Counted from the stretch's first letter, positions 1-5,232 are shown. The stretch is DNA of 5,232 bases from Treponema sp. (GCA_017617145.1 JAFZWX010000008.1:1-5232); one strand, 5' to 3'. The notes: generated by a model not told the origin, from the sequence alone. Program-made: numbers and translations.

Positions 1-279
1 GCGGATTTCTTTGTGATTGTAAATTTCTCCGTTTGCAGCAAGAATGATTTTTTCATCATCACTAACCAGAGGCTGTTTTCCGCTCAAAGGATCTACAATA
101 CTAAGACGTTCGTGACTTAAAATTGCATTATTACCTGTATACACACCGCTCCAGTCCGGACCGCGATGACGGATTTTTTTACTCATTTCAAGCACCTGTG
201 AACGAAGTTCTTCTTTAAGCCCTTCTGCAATTGGTGCACTACCACTGTTTAAATCAAAACAACCAACAAAGCCACACAT
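1..279 (-). CDS. asnB: Asparagine synthetase B, glutamine-hydrolysing, N-terminal part (runs off the left edge)
   Basis: AsnB makes asparagine from aspartate, ATP and glutamine in the cytoplasm. The 93 visible codons form the N-terminal class II glutaminase domain. The protein begins MCGFVG, so removal of Met leaves Cys2 as the catalytic nucleophile. Other family motifs are RHRGPD (37-42), HERLSIVD (56-63, with the glutamine-site Arg58) and NGEIYNH (83-89, with Asn83 and Glu85). These closely resemble E. coli AsnB. The synthetase domain lies outside the window. The ATG at 279-277 is chosen because Cys must be residue 2. No Shine-Dalgarno sequence is visible in the 11 nt between this ATG and the hairpin at 291-340, which is unusual and hints at structured or SD-independent initiation. 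The gene is divergent from the restriction enzyme. The only good minus-strand promoter I see is at 542-570, giving a leader of about 255 nt. Family assignment is near certain. Confidence 0.95.
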   Translation of the reverse strand, partial: MCGFVGCFDLNSGSAPIAEGLKEELRSQVLEMSKKIRHRGPDWSGVYTGNNAILSHERLSIVDPLSGKQPLVSDDEKIILAANGEIYNHKEIR

Positions 280-290
280 ACGCAAATCGC

Positions 291-340
291 AGAAACCGTT
301 AAAAAATTGCTGAACCGCTGTGAAGCAATTTTAGGTTTCT
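291..340. repeat. AT-rich hairpin immediately upstream of asnB (copy A)
   Basis: AGAAACC (291-297) pairs with GGTTTCT (334-340). Inside it, AAAATTGCT (303-311) pairs with AGCAATTTT (324-332), leaving a 12-nt loop (312-323). The stem is about 16-17 bp with a small bulge. In asnB mRNA it would end 11 nt before the start codon. It shares the core TTGC-loop-GCAA flanked by A/T runs with the hairpin at 362-425, so the two look like members of one repeat family. A regulatory role is only inference. Confidence 0.7.
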
Positions 341-361
341 ACCTGCAATCGTTCAAGCGGT

Positions 362-425
362 AAATAGGAGATTCGTTAAAAAAAATTGCGAAGGCTTGGA
401 GCAATTTTTTAGAATCATCCTATTT
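362..425. repeat. Long AT-rich hairpin upstream of asnB (copy B)
   Basis: This is a nested inverted repeat. AAATAGGA (362-369) pairs with TCCTATTT (418-425). ATTC (371-374) pairs with GAAT (412-415). The inner A-run plus TTGC (to 389) pairs with GCAA plus a T-run (401-410). The loop is 11 nt (390-400) and resembles the loop of copy A (both begin GAA and end GA). The outer arms differ from those of copy A, but each pairs with its own partner. It could be a small palindromic intergenic element or an RNA structure in the asnB leader. Confidence 0.7.
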
Positions 426-467
426 CAATTAACAGTTTCCACTTCCTCCATATCAGAAATTTTAAAC

Positions 468-526
468 AAAAAAAGAGGTCGTAGAGAGTATTCCCCCTTA
501 AAGAAAATACTTTCTACGACCTCTTT
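468..526 (-). terminator. Strong intrinsic terminator or short hairpin RNA read leftward
   Basis: A 21-bp stem is formed by 472-492 and 506-526, with one imperfect pair (G486 opposite T512) and a 13-nt loop (493-505). Read on the minus strand, the stem runs into seven T residues (complement of 468-474), the form of a rho-independent terminator. On the plus strand the stem is followed only by TTTG, so it should be weak in that direction. A minus-strand promoter (542-570) should start transcription about 8 nt before the stem, so the product would be an RNA of about 67 nt that is almost all hairpin. It may be a small RNA, or an attenuator ahead of asnB. No protein gene that it would terminate is visible. 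Confidence 0.75.
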
Positions 527-541
527 GCCGTAATCTATCTA

Positions 542-570
542 ATAATATTGAAATAAAGACATTCTGTCAA
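542..570 (-). promoter_or_regulatory. Near-consensus sigma-70 promoter reading toward asnB
   Basis: On the minus strand there is a perfect -35 box TTGACA (570-565), a 17-nt spacer and a -10 box TATTAT (547-542, five of six consensus bases). The expected start site is near 535. The first thing transcribed is the terminator-like hairpin at 468-526. The next minus-strand gene is asnB, about 255 nt downstream. Confidence 0.7.
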
Positions 571-596
571 GAATGGCTGCTATTCAGGAGGCGCGC

Positions 597-723
597 ATGT
601 CAGGAACAATTATCTTCCTTATGTGGAAAGGCTTGTTATTGTGAACGAGATACTGCACCAAAAAAAATCAAAGATCAAGATATACAATTAAAAGTAGAAA
701 ATCTTCCCCTTAAAAATTCCTAA
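597..723 (+). pseudogene. Tiny cysteine-rich reading frame, apparently frameshifted
   Basis: A strong ribosome binding site AGGAGG (586-591) lies 5 nt before ATG 597-599, but that frame stops after 15 codons. The +1 frame beginning right after the A of that ATG stays open to TAA at 721-723. It reads like a real protein, with a C-x7-C-x3-C-x-C pattern followed by a charged tail rich in Lys, Asp and Gln. Removing one T at about 600 would join the ATG to this frame and give a 41-residue protein. I recognise no family. The same frame has no ATG, GTG or TTG upstream. It may be a recently broken small gene, the degraded end of a larger one, or chance. Its stop codon lies in the spacer of the next gene's promoter. 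Confidence 0.3.
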
Positions 724-738
724 AAACAATGTTATAAT
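710..738 (+). promoter_or_regulatory. Promoter of the restriction-modification gene, predicting a leaderless mRNA
   Basis: The -10 box TATAAT (733-738) is perfect. A 17-nt spacer separates it from TTAAAA (710-715), which matches four of six -35 consensus bases. A start site 7 nt after the -10 box falls on A745, the first base of the ATG. No Shine-Dalgarno sequence lies between the -10 box and the ATG, so the transcript would be leaderless. Confidence 0.6.
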
Positions 739-744
739 TTATTT

Positions 745-3534
745 ATGACACAGATAGAACAATCAAAAGCTGCAAAAAAGTTCAGCGAAGACTGGAAAGA
801 TAAAGGATATGAAAAAGGCGAAAGTCAAAAATTTTGGCTTGATTTACTTTGTAATGTTTTTGGAGTAAAAGACTTTGCAAATTTTATATATTTTGAAAAT
901 CAGATAAAAGAAAAGTTTACAGACAAAACAATCACAAATTTTATCGATATTTACATTCCGTCTACAAAAGTCATGATTGAACAAAAAAGTATCGACAAAG
1001 ACCTGCGCGAACCAATCAGACAGTCTGATGGCACACTATTAAATCCATTCCAGCAGGCACGAAAATATATTGCAGGACTTCCGCTCAGTCAGCATCCGCG
1101 CTGGGTTATAACATGCAATTTTAAAAGCTTCCTTGTTTACGATATGGAGCAACCAAACGGTGAACCTGAAGAAATCCTTCTTGAAAATTTGGAAAAAGAA
1201 TTTTACAGATTGTCATTTATTGCAGACGAAGGAAGTATTCACTTAAAAAAAGAACTTGAAATCTCCAAAAAAGCGGGAGATATAATCGGCGAAATTTATG
1301 ATGCAATTCTTAAACAGTACAAAGATGCAGATAATCCAAGTCCTGCTACATTAAAAAGCCTTAATATGCTTTGTGTCCGCATTGTATTCTGTCTTTATGC
1401 AGAAGATGCCGGTATCTTTGGCCATAAATCTATTTTTGGCGATTATTTGAAACAATTTGAAGCAAAAGACCTCCGTCGTGCATTGCTGGATTTATTCCAG
1501 GTTTTAGACCAAAAGGAAGAAGAGAGAGATGAATATCTTGAAGAATCTTTGGCAGCTTTTCCGTATGTGAATGGCGGACTTTTTACCGAAGAAGATAAAA
1601 CCATTCCACCACTTACTGAAGAAATAAAAGAGCTTCTTGTAAAACATGCTTCTAATGAATTTGATTGGAGTGAAATCAGCCCGACAATTTTCGGTGCAAT
1701 CTTTGAATCAACTCTTAACCCGGAAACTCGCCGCTCTGGCGGTATGCATTATACGAGCATTGAAAATATTCATAAGGTTATAGACCCTCTGTTTCTTGAT
1801 GATTTGAAAGCTGAATTTGAAGAATTAAAACAGATAAAAAACACAACAAACAGAATCGAAAAGGTAAAAGAATTTCATAAACGGCTCGGGACACTTAAAT
1901 TCTTAGATCCTGCCTGTGGTTCTGGAAACTTTCTTACCGAAACTTATTTGAGTTTAAGAAAACTCGGAAATGAATGTATAAAAATTGAATTAGGAATTAC
2001 TGAAGATTCTCTTGGATTAACTTATTATGCCGAGGACTTAATTCATGTTTCCATTCAGCAGTTCTACGGAATTGAAATAAATGATTTTGCTGCCGTAGTT
2101 GCAAAAACAGCCCTTTGGATTGCCGAAAGCCAGATGATGAAAGAAACCGCAAAAATAATTGAAAAGGATTTGAAGTTTCTTCCTTTGCACACTTATGCAA
2201 ATATTGTGGAAGGAAATGCTCTGCGTGTTGACTGGGAAAGTGTTGTTCCGAAAAATGAATTGAGTTTTATTCTGGGAAATCCGCCGTTTGTAGGCTTTAC
2301 TTATATGACAGCTGAACAGAAAAAAGATATGGATTTTTTATTTCATGGAGTAAAAAATCTTGATTTTGTTTGTGCATGGTATAAAAAAGCAAATGATTTT
2401 ATTCAGAATACGTTTATAAAGTGTGCTTTCGTTTCGACAAATTCTATTACACAAGGAGAAATCGTTTCTAGATTATGGGGTTTTATTAACATAGAAATTC
2501 TATTTGCTTATAGAACATTTGTATGGAGTAGTGAGTCTAATGATAAAGCCCATGTTCACTGTGTAATTATTGGATTCGCTTCAAATAATAAAATAAAACC
2601 ATATTTGAAAAAGATTTTCTTAAATGAAAGACAATACTGTATCGCTAAAAATATCAATCCATATTTATTAGATGCTCCAAATATTCTAATTGAGAGTAGA
2701 AATAAAGCTTTGTGTAATATTCCTAATATGACATGCGGGAATAAGTTTGCTGATGGAGGTAATTTAATTCTTACACTTGATGATTACAATAATTTTGCCA
2801 AAAATGAATCACAATCCTTAAAGTTTATAAAACCATTACTTGGCGCAGCAGAGTTTATTAATGGCAAGCATCGTTATTGTTTATGGCTAAAAGATGCAAA
2901 TCCATCTGAATTAAAAAAATGTCCAATGATTATTGAACGAGTTCAAAAATGCAAAGAAGCCAGACAAAATAGTATTGCAGAAGGAATACGAAAATTTGCG
3001 GAAACACCAACTCTCTTTGCCCAAATTACACAGCCATTGAATTGTTCTTGTTTAATTATTCCTCAAGTTTCTTCTGAACGGAGACGATATGTCCCGATTG
3101 GTTATTTAACAGGTGATACGATTTGTACAGATAAGCTTCGAATTATTCCAAATGCAACTCTTTATCATTTTGGTATTCTTATATCTAATGTACATATGGC
3201 ATGGATGCGTGCTATTTGTATGCGTATGAAAAGTGATTATAGTTATTCTCGAGATATCGTCTACAACAACTTTCCATGGTGCAATCCAACAGCCGAGCAA
3301 AAATCCAAAATCGAAGAAACTGCACAGGCAATTCTAGACGCTCGCGCAAAGTACCCAGATTCCTCACTTGCAGATTTGTATGATGAAACATTGATGCCGC
3401 CGGAGCTTCGCAAAGCACACCAGGCAAATGACCGTGCCGTAATGGCAGCCTACGGTTTCAACACCAAAATGACAGAATCAGAATGTGTAGCAGAATTGTT
3501 TAACCTGTATGAAAAGTTAGCTCAAAAAGCATAA
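745..3534 (+). CDS. MmeI-type single-chain restriction-modification enzyme (type IIL/IIG)
   Basis: This is one 929-residue polypeptide that should both methylate adenine (N6, using SAM) and cleave DNA at a distance from an asymmetric site, as MmeI (919 aa) does. The N-terminal PD-(D/E)XK nuclease (about 1-160) carries Asp68 and Glu79-Gln80-Lys81 (D-X10-EXK; MmeI has D-X9-EXK). A helical spacer follows (about 165-330). The methyltransferase (about 330-620) has the motif X-like MHYTS (334-338), motif I FLDPACGSGNF (386-396), YGIE (441-444) and motif IV NPPF (512-515). The target-recognition domain covers about 620-840 and ends near FPWC (843-846), the usual FPWP position, before a helical C-terminus. 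No frameshift or missing catalytic residue is seen. An in-frame stop at 721 leaves ATG 745 as the earliest ATG. No control protein or partner subunit is encoded nearby. Recognition sequence cannot be read from the window. Family is very likely; cleavage activity is inferred. Confidence 0.93.
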   Translation: MTQIEQSKAAKKFSEDWKDKGYEKGESQKFWLDLLCNVFGVKDFANFIYFENQIKEKFTDKTITNFIDIYIPSTKVMIEQKSIDKDLREPIRQSDGTLLNPFQQARKYIAGLPLSQHPRWVITCNFKSFLVYDMEQPNGEPEEILLENLEKEFYRLSFIADEGSIHLKKELEISKKAGDIIGEIYDAILKQYKDADNPSPATLKSLNMLCVRIVFCLYAEDAGIFGHKSIFGDYLKQFEAKDLRRALLDLFQVLDQKEEERDEYLEESLAAFPYVNGGLFTEEDKTIPPLTEEIKELLVKHASNEFDWSEISPTIFGAIFESTLNPETRRSGGMHYTSIENIHKVIDPLFLDDLKAEFEELKQIKNTTNRIEKVKEFHKRLGTLKFLDPACGSGNFLTETYLSLRKLGNECIKIELGITEDSLGLTYYAEDLIHVSIQQFYGIEINDFAAVVAKTALWIAESQMMKETAKIIEKDLKFLPLHTYANIVEGNALRVDWESVVPKNELSFILGNPPFVGFTYMTAEQKKDMDFLFHGVKNLDFVCAWYKKANDFIQNTFIKCAFVSTNSITQGEIVSRLWGFINIEILFAYRTFVWSSESNDKAHVHCVIIGFASNNKIKPYLKKIFLNERQYCIAKNINPYLLDAPNILIESRNKALCNIPNMTCGNKFADGGNLILTLDDYNNFAKNESQSLKFIKPLLGAAEFINGKHRYCLWLKDANPSELKKCPMIIERVQKCKEARQNSIAEGIRKFAETPTLFAQITQPLNCSCLIIPQVSSERRRYVPIGYLTGDTICTDKLRIIPNATLYHFGILISNVHMAWMRAICMRMKSDYSYSRDIVYNNFPWCNPTAEQKSKIEETAQAILDARAKYPDSSLADLYDETLMPPELRKAHQANDRAVMAAYGFNTKMTESECVAELFNLYEKLAQKA

Positions 3535-3615
3535 ATTTCATCGATTGTCAATAAAGTATTAGTTTAATGTTTTATGCTGCGGTAGGTGATAAAATACTTG
3601 TAGGAGTTATTTATA

Positions 3616-4086
3616 ATGAAAAACAATATGACTTTTGATTCTCTTTATAAATCTGTTACAAAGTTGAATGCGGCTTTTGAAGATGATACAGCAAAGGCAA
3701 TCAACCGAAATGTAACGGCACGTAATTGGCTGATTGGTTTTTATATTGTTCATTATGAACAGAAAGGTGAAGATCGTGCAAAATATGGCGAAAAGACTTT
3801 GCAGAAACTTTCTGAAAAACTGAATAAGAAATCTCTTTCGTATAGAAACCTGAGACTTTACAGGCAGTTTTATCTTGAATTTGCTTCACTTGAAAAGCCG
3901 ATTTTTGATTATGTTTTGCATGAATTTGCAGGTGAAAAAGCTCTGCTTACTGGAATTAAAAACAATCTGATTGAAGATAAAACAGTTTCGAAAGATTTGG
4001 CAATCAGTGATTGCCAAATTGGGCAAATACCATCTGCCCAATCAGAAGAATTGCAAATTCCTCTTATTTTGAGCGTTCAGCAATAA
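3616..4086 (+). pseudogene. DUF1016/YhcG-type nuclease, N-terminal domain fragment
   Basis: This 156-codon frame starts at ATG 3616 behind TAGGAG (3601-3606, 9-nt spacing). The first 95 or so residues match the N-terminal domain of the DUF1016 (YhcG) family: an RNW..G.YIV-type segment (36-46), a YG-containing stretch and the conserved NLRLYRQFYLEF (78-89). Full members run to about 340-360 residues and end in a PD-(D/E)XK nuclease domain, here found in another frame (4011-4646). The usual central block (a LSxSH...WSVRELxRQI-like region) is absent. The frame passes from a linker (about 133-140) straight to SEELQI, then out-of-frame residues and a stop. I read this as an internal deletion plus a small frameshift. 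Family members often sit in defence loci with restriction systems, as here. A separate short functional protein is possible but less likely. Confidence 0.75.
4001..4042. repeat. Cluster of short palindromes at the broken joint of the DUF1016 gene
   Basis: CAATCA-G-TGATTG (4001-4013) is a perfect palindrome around one base. CCAA-A-TTGG follows at 4014-4022. ATTGGGCA (4018-4025) and TGCCCAAT (4035-4042) form a perfect 8-bp stem with a 9-nt loop. The cluster lies where the conserved middle of the gene is missing, so a slippage or hairpin-mediated deletion is a reasonable guess. Confidence 0.55.
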
Positions 4087-4646
4087 GTTCAAATCCGCAG
4101 AAAATGAGTGAGTATATACAGTCCAAGGCTCAAAAGATGACAGTCACTGACATTATAAAACATCCGTATGTGTATGAGTTCTTGGGATTAAAAGATTCCG
4201 AAATTGTTGAAGAAAGCGAACTTGAACAGGCATTGATGAATCATTTGGAAGAGTTTTTAATGGAACTTGGTCAGGGGTTCTGTCTTGAATCAAGGCAAAA
4301 AAGAATTCTTGTTGATGATGATTACTTTTTCTGCGATTTAGTATTCTATAATCGGATTTTAAAGTGCCATATTCTGATTGATTTGAAGGCTTCAAAAATT
4401 AAATATCACGATATTGCGCAAATGAATCTTTATCTTTCTTACTACAAGAAAAACATCATGCAAAAAGATGACAATCCGCCTGTAGGAATTTTAATGTGTA
4501 CTCAAGCTGGAAAAGAACTTGTAGAATATGCAAAAGAAGGCATTGATGAAAATCTATTTGTCAAAAAATACAAACTGGCTCTTCCTAAAGAATCCGAACT
4601 TACAAAGTGGCTGAAAGATGAGGTTAAGAATCTTACATCCTCATAA
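4011..4646 (+). pseudogene. DUF1016/YhcG-type nuclease, C-terminal PD-(D/E)XK domain fragment
   Basis: This frame is open from 4011, just after a stop, to TAA 4644-4646. Similarity to the family begins at about 4056 with NSSYFERS, which normally follows the WSVRELxRQI helix missing here. Then come DIIKHPYVYEFLGL (47-60 of the frame) and the nuclease core: Asp109 in CDLVFYN, Asp124-Leu-Lys126, and QMNLYLSYY (137-145). The core residues look intact. A -1 shift relative to the N-terminal fragment would be needed to join them, but no canonical slippery heptamer appears in the overlap (4011-4086), so a true frameshift mutation is favoured. Losing 4 nt from an AATTAATT-like run near 4055 would explain the shift. 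Re-initiation at ATG 4104 is possible but no Shine-Dalgarno sequence supports it. The end overlaps the convergent PIN remnant. Confidence 0.75.
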
Positions 4647-4731
4647 AAGGATTCATAATCTTTGTTCCGTCTATGATTTGTCCATCTCTCATATCTTCTG
4701 AATAAACGACAACACATTCTGTTTCATTAGC
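4633..4731 (-). pseudogene. C-terminal remnant of a PIN-domain (VapC-like) protein
   Basis: Read on the minus strand, about 32 codons end at TAA (4635-4633) and contain ECVVVYSEDMRDGQIIDG followed by TKIMNPF. This matches the typical C-terminus of PIN-domain ribonucleases such as VapC toxins, where the SEDM/L acidic patch belongs to the metal site and DGQ.IDG...NPF closes the domain. The frame continues to about 4773, but residues upstream of 4731 do not look like PIN, and there is no start codon or ribosome binding site. The other catalytic acids and any antitoxin partner are absent. It is therefore a fragment left by a deletion or replacement. Its end overlaps the convergent nuclease fragment by 14 bp. 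Confidence 0.65.
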
Positions 4732-4796
4732 CGTGGAAACAAAAAAACATCTTCTCTGCCCTCGTTTTATTAATTATAAATTACTTTAAAAAACTC

Positions 4797-4825
4797 TTGA
4801 CAACGCTGTTAGTTTTAACTAACAT
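4797..4825 (+). promoter_or_regulatory. Promoter of the feo operon
   Basis: A perfect -35 box TTGACA (4797-4802), a 17-nt spacer and a -10 box TAACAT (4820-4825, four of six consensus bases) predict a start near 4832, about 46 nt before the feoA ATG. The -10 box is embedded in the right half of the first operator dyad, so a bound repressor would block RNA polymerase. Confidence 0.7.
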
Positions 4826-4877
4826 ACAGATTTGATATTGTTAGTCTTTGCTAACACTTTTGTTAGGAGCGTATAAC
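4808..4877 (+). promoter_or_regulatory. Three metal-regulator operator dyads before feoA
   Basis: Site 1 (4808-4823) is GTTAGTT-TT-AACTAAC, a perfect dyad over the spacer and -10 box. Site 2 (4840-4855) is GTTAG-N6-CTAAC, just after the predicted start. Site 3 (4862-4877) is GTTAG-N6-ATAAC, one mismatch, covering the GGAG ribosome binding site and ending at the base before the ATG. Centres are 32 and 22 bp apart, close to whole helical turns. The half-site resembles those of DtxR-family iron or manganese regulators, which fits an iron-uptake operon. Regulator identity is inferred; no regulator gene is in the window. Confidence 0.7.
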
Positions 4878-5087
4878 ATGCCACTTAATGTAGTATCCTC
4901 AGGGGAAAGCTTCCTCATTAAAAAAATCAACGGAAAAGAAGAAGTCCGCCGTTTTTTGGAAAATCTTGGTTTTGTAGCCGGAGCACAAGTTAGTGTAGTT
5001 TCAGAAATCAGCGGAAATATCATTGTTCAAATCAAAGACAGTCGTGTTGCAATCAGCAGAGAGATGGCACAAAAAATAATTGTATAG
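4878..5087 (+). CDS. feoA: FeoA-family ferrous iron transport accessory protein
   Basis: FeoA is a small cytoplasmic SH3-like protein that works with the membrane GTPase FeoB in Fe2+ uptake. The 69-residue product has the family hallmarks LENLGFVAGAQVSVV (27-41) and GNIIVQIKDSRVAISREMA (46-64), and normal FeoA length. ATG 4878 is chosen over the upstream TTG at 4848 because GGAG (4866-4869) lies 8 nt before it and the protein then begins at the usual place; the TTG start would place operator sites inside the coding region. The gene is first in an operon with a second feoA 11 nt downstream. It should be expressed under iron limitation through the dyads at 4808-4877. Confidence 0.92.
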   Translation: MPLNVVSSGESFLIKKINGKEEVRRFLENLGFVAGAQVSVVSEISGNIIVQIKDSRVAISREMAQKIIV

Positions 5088-5098
5088 GAGAAAAATAA

Positions 5099-5232
5099 AT
5101 GACTTTACGACAAGTAAAAAAAGGTCAGACAGTTGTTGTAGAAAAACTGCTTGGCGAAGGTGCGGTTAAACGCCGCATTATGGACATGGGAATTACCAAG
5201 GGTACAGAAATTTATGTACGCAAGGTAGCTCC
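5099..5232 (+). CDS. feoA: Second FeoA-family protein, N-terminal part (runs off the right edge)
   Basis: The 44 complete codons visible encode a FeoA-type N-terminus with VKKGQTVVVEKLLGEG (6-21), RRIMDMGITKGTEIYVRKVA (25-44) and the start of a Pro codon. The MDMGITKGTE turn is characteristic. ATG 5099 is preceded by GGAG (5087-5090) with 8-nt spacing, and the first G of that site is also the last base of the upstream feoA stop codon, so translation of the two is probably linked. It differs clearly in sequence from the first FeoA, so this is an old paralogue pair, not a recent duplication. feoB is expected next, beyond the window. Confidence 0.9.
   Translation, partial: MTLRQVKKGQTVVVEKLLGEGAVKRRIMDMGITKGTEIYVRKVA

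Noticed and set aside
353..442. Possible leader peptides for asnB on the minus strand: a GTG start at 442 (5 codons) after GGAGG, and an ATG at 418 (21 codons)
   Set aside because: The GGAGG is only 2 nt from the GTG, the ATG has no well-spaced ribosome binding site, and the 21-residue frame lies across a hairpin and is not enriched in Asn codons.
280..744. CRISPR array, tRNA or T-box riboswitch in the asnB-side intergenic region
   Set aside because: The repeats are two hairpins and not regularly spaced direct repeats, no cloverleaf was seen, and the hairpin before asnB shows no T-box sequence or specifier-loop arrangement.
3545..3600. Promoter (TTGTCA at 3545) and a 7-bp inverted repeat (AAGTATT 3554-3560, AATACTT 3593-3599) before the DUF1016 gene
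   Set aside because: No -10 box occurs at acceptable spacing, and the repeat is short with a 32-nt gap and no T-tract, so neither promoter nor terminator is supported.
4011..4086. Programmed -1 frameshift joining the two halves of the DUF1016 gene
   Set aside because: No canonical slippery heptamer is present in the overlap, and the conserved central block is missing, which a frameshift would not restore.
4153..4717. Minus-strand open frames opposite the nuclease fragment (4153-4395 and 4502-4717)
   Set aside because: Their translations show no family motifs and they mirror a well-supported coding frame; only the separate PIN-like frame at 4633-4731 has recognisable motifs.
4848..4877. N-terminal extension of FeoA from the TTG at 4848
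   Set aside because: It lacks a ribosome binding site, would put operator sites in coding sequence, and precedes the normal FeoA start.

Overview
The window looks like part of an AT-rich bacterial chromosome. The tandem feoA arrangement, codon use and protein style suggest a host-associated spirochaete such as a gut or oral Treponema; this is an impression from gene content, and a Firmicute cannot be excluded. Two housekeeping loci flank a small accessory, defence-type segment. At the left edge is the 5' end of an E. coli-type asparagine synthetase B gene (asnB), reading leftward out of the window. At the right edge, reading rightward, are a complete feoA and the start of a second feoA, presumably leading into feoB for ferrous iron uptake.

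Positions 280-744, between asnB and the accessory segment, are crowded with structure. Two related AT-rich hairpins (291-340 and 362-425) lie upstream of asnB. Next is a strong 21-bp stem with a U-tract read leftward (468-526), and just before it in that direction a near-consensus sigma-70 promoter (542-570, minus strand). Together these would make either a very short hairpin RNA of about 67 nt or an early terminator in the asnB leader. On the plus strand a strong ribosome binding site precedes a tiny cysteine-rich reading frame that looks frameshifted (597-723). A good promoter then places the predicted transcript start on the A of the next gene's ATG.

The accessory segment (745 to about 4731) starts with an intact 929-residue single-chain restriction-modification enzyme of the MmeI (type IIL/IIG) family, with both nuclease and adenine methyltransferase motifs. 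Its target-recognition section is much more AT-rich than its ends. After it comes a broken DUF1016/YhcG-type gene: the N-terminal domain (3616-4086) and the PD-(D/E)XK nuclease domain (frame open 4011-4646) are in different frames, and the conserved middle block is missing at a cluster of palindromes. A convergent C-terminal scrap of a PIN-domain (VapC-like) protein (4633-4731, minus strand) overlaps its end. One complete defence enzyme beside decayed nuclease and toxin pieces suggests turnover at an insertion site between two core loci.

The feo promoter (4797-4825) overlaps the first of three evenly placed GTTAG-N6-CTAAC-type dyads (4808-4877). The third covers the feoA ribosome binding site. 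The layout fits repression by an iron-sensing DtxR-family regulator. I see no convincing wholly new multi-gene system. The most interesting items are the hairpin-RNA unit, the paired hairpins before asnB, the apparently leaderless restriction gene and the triple feo operator.
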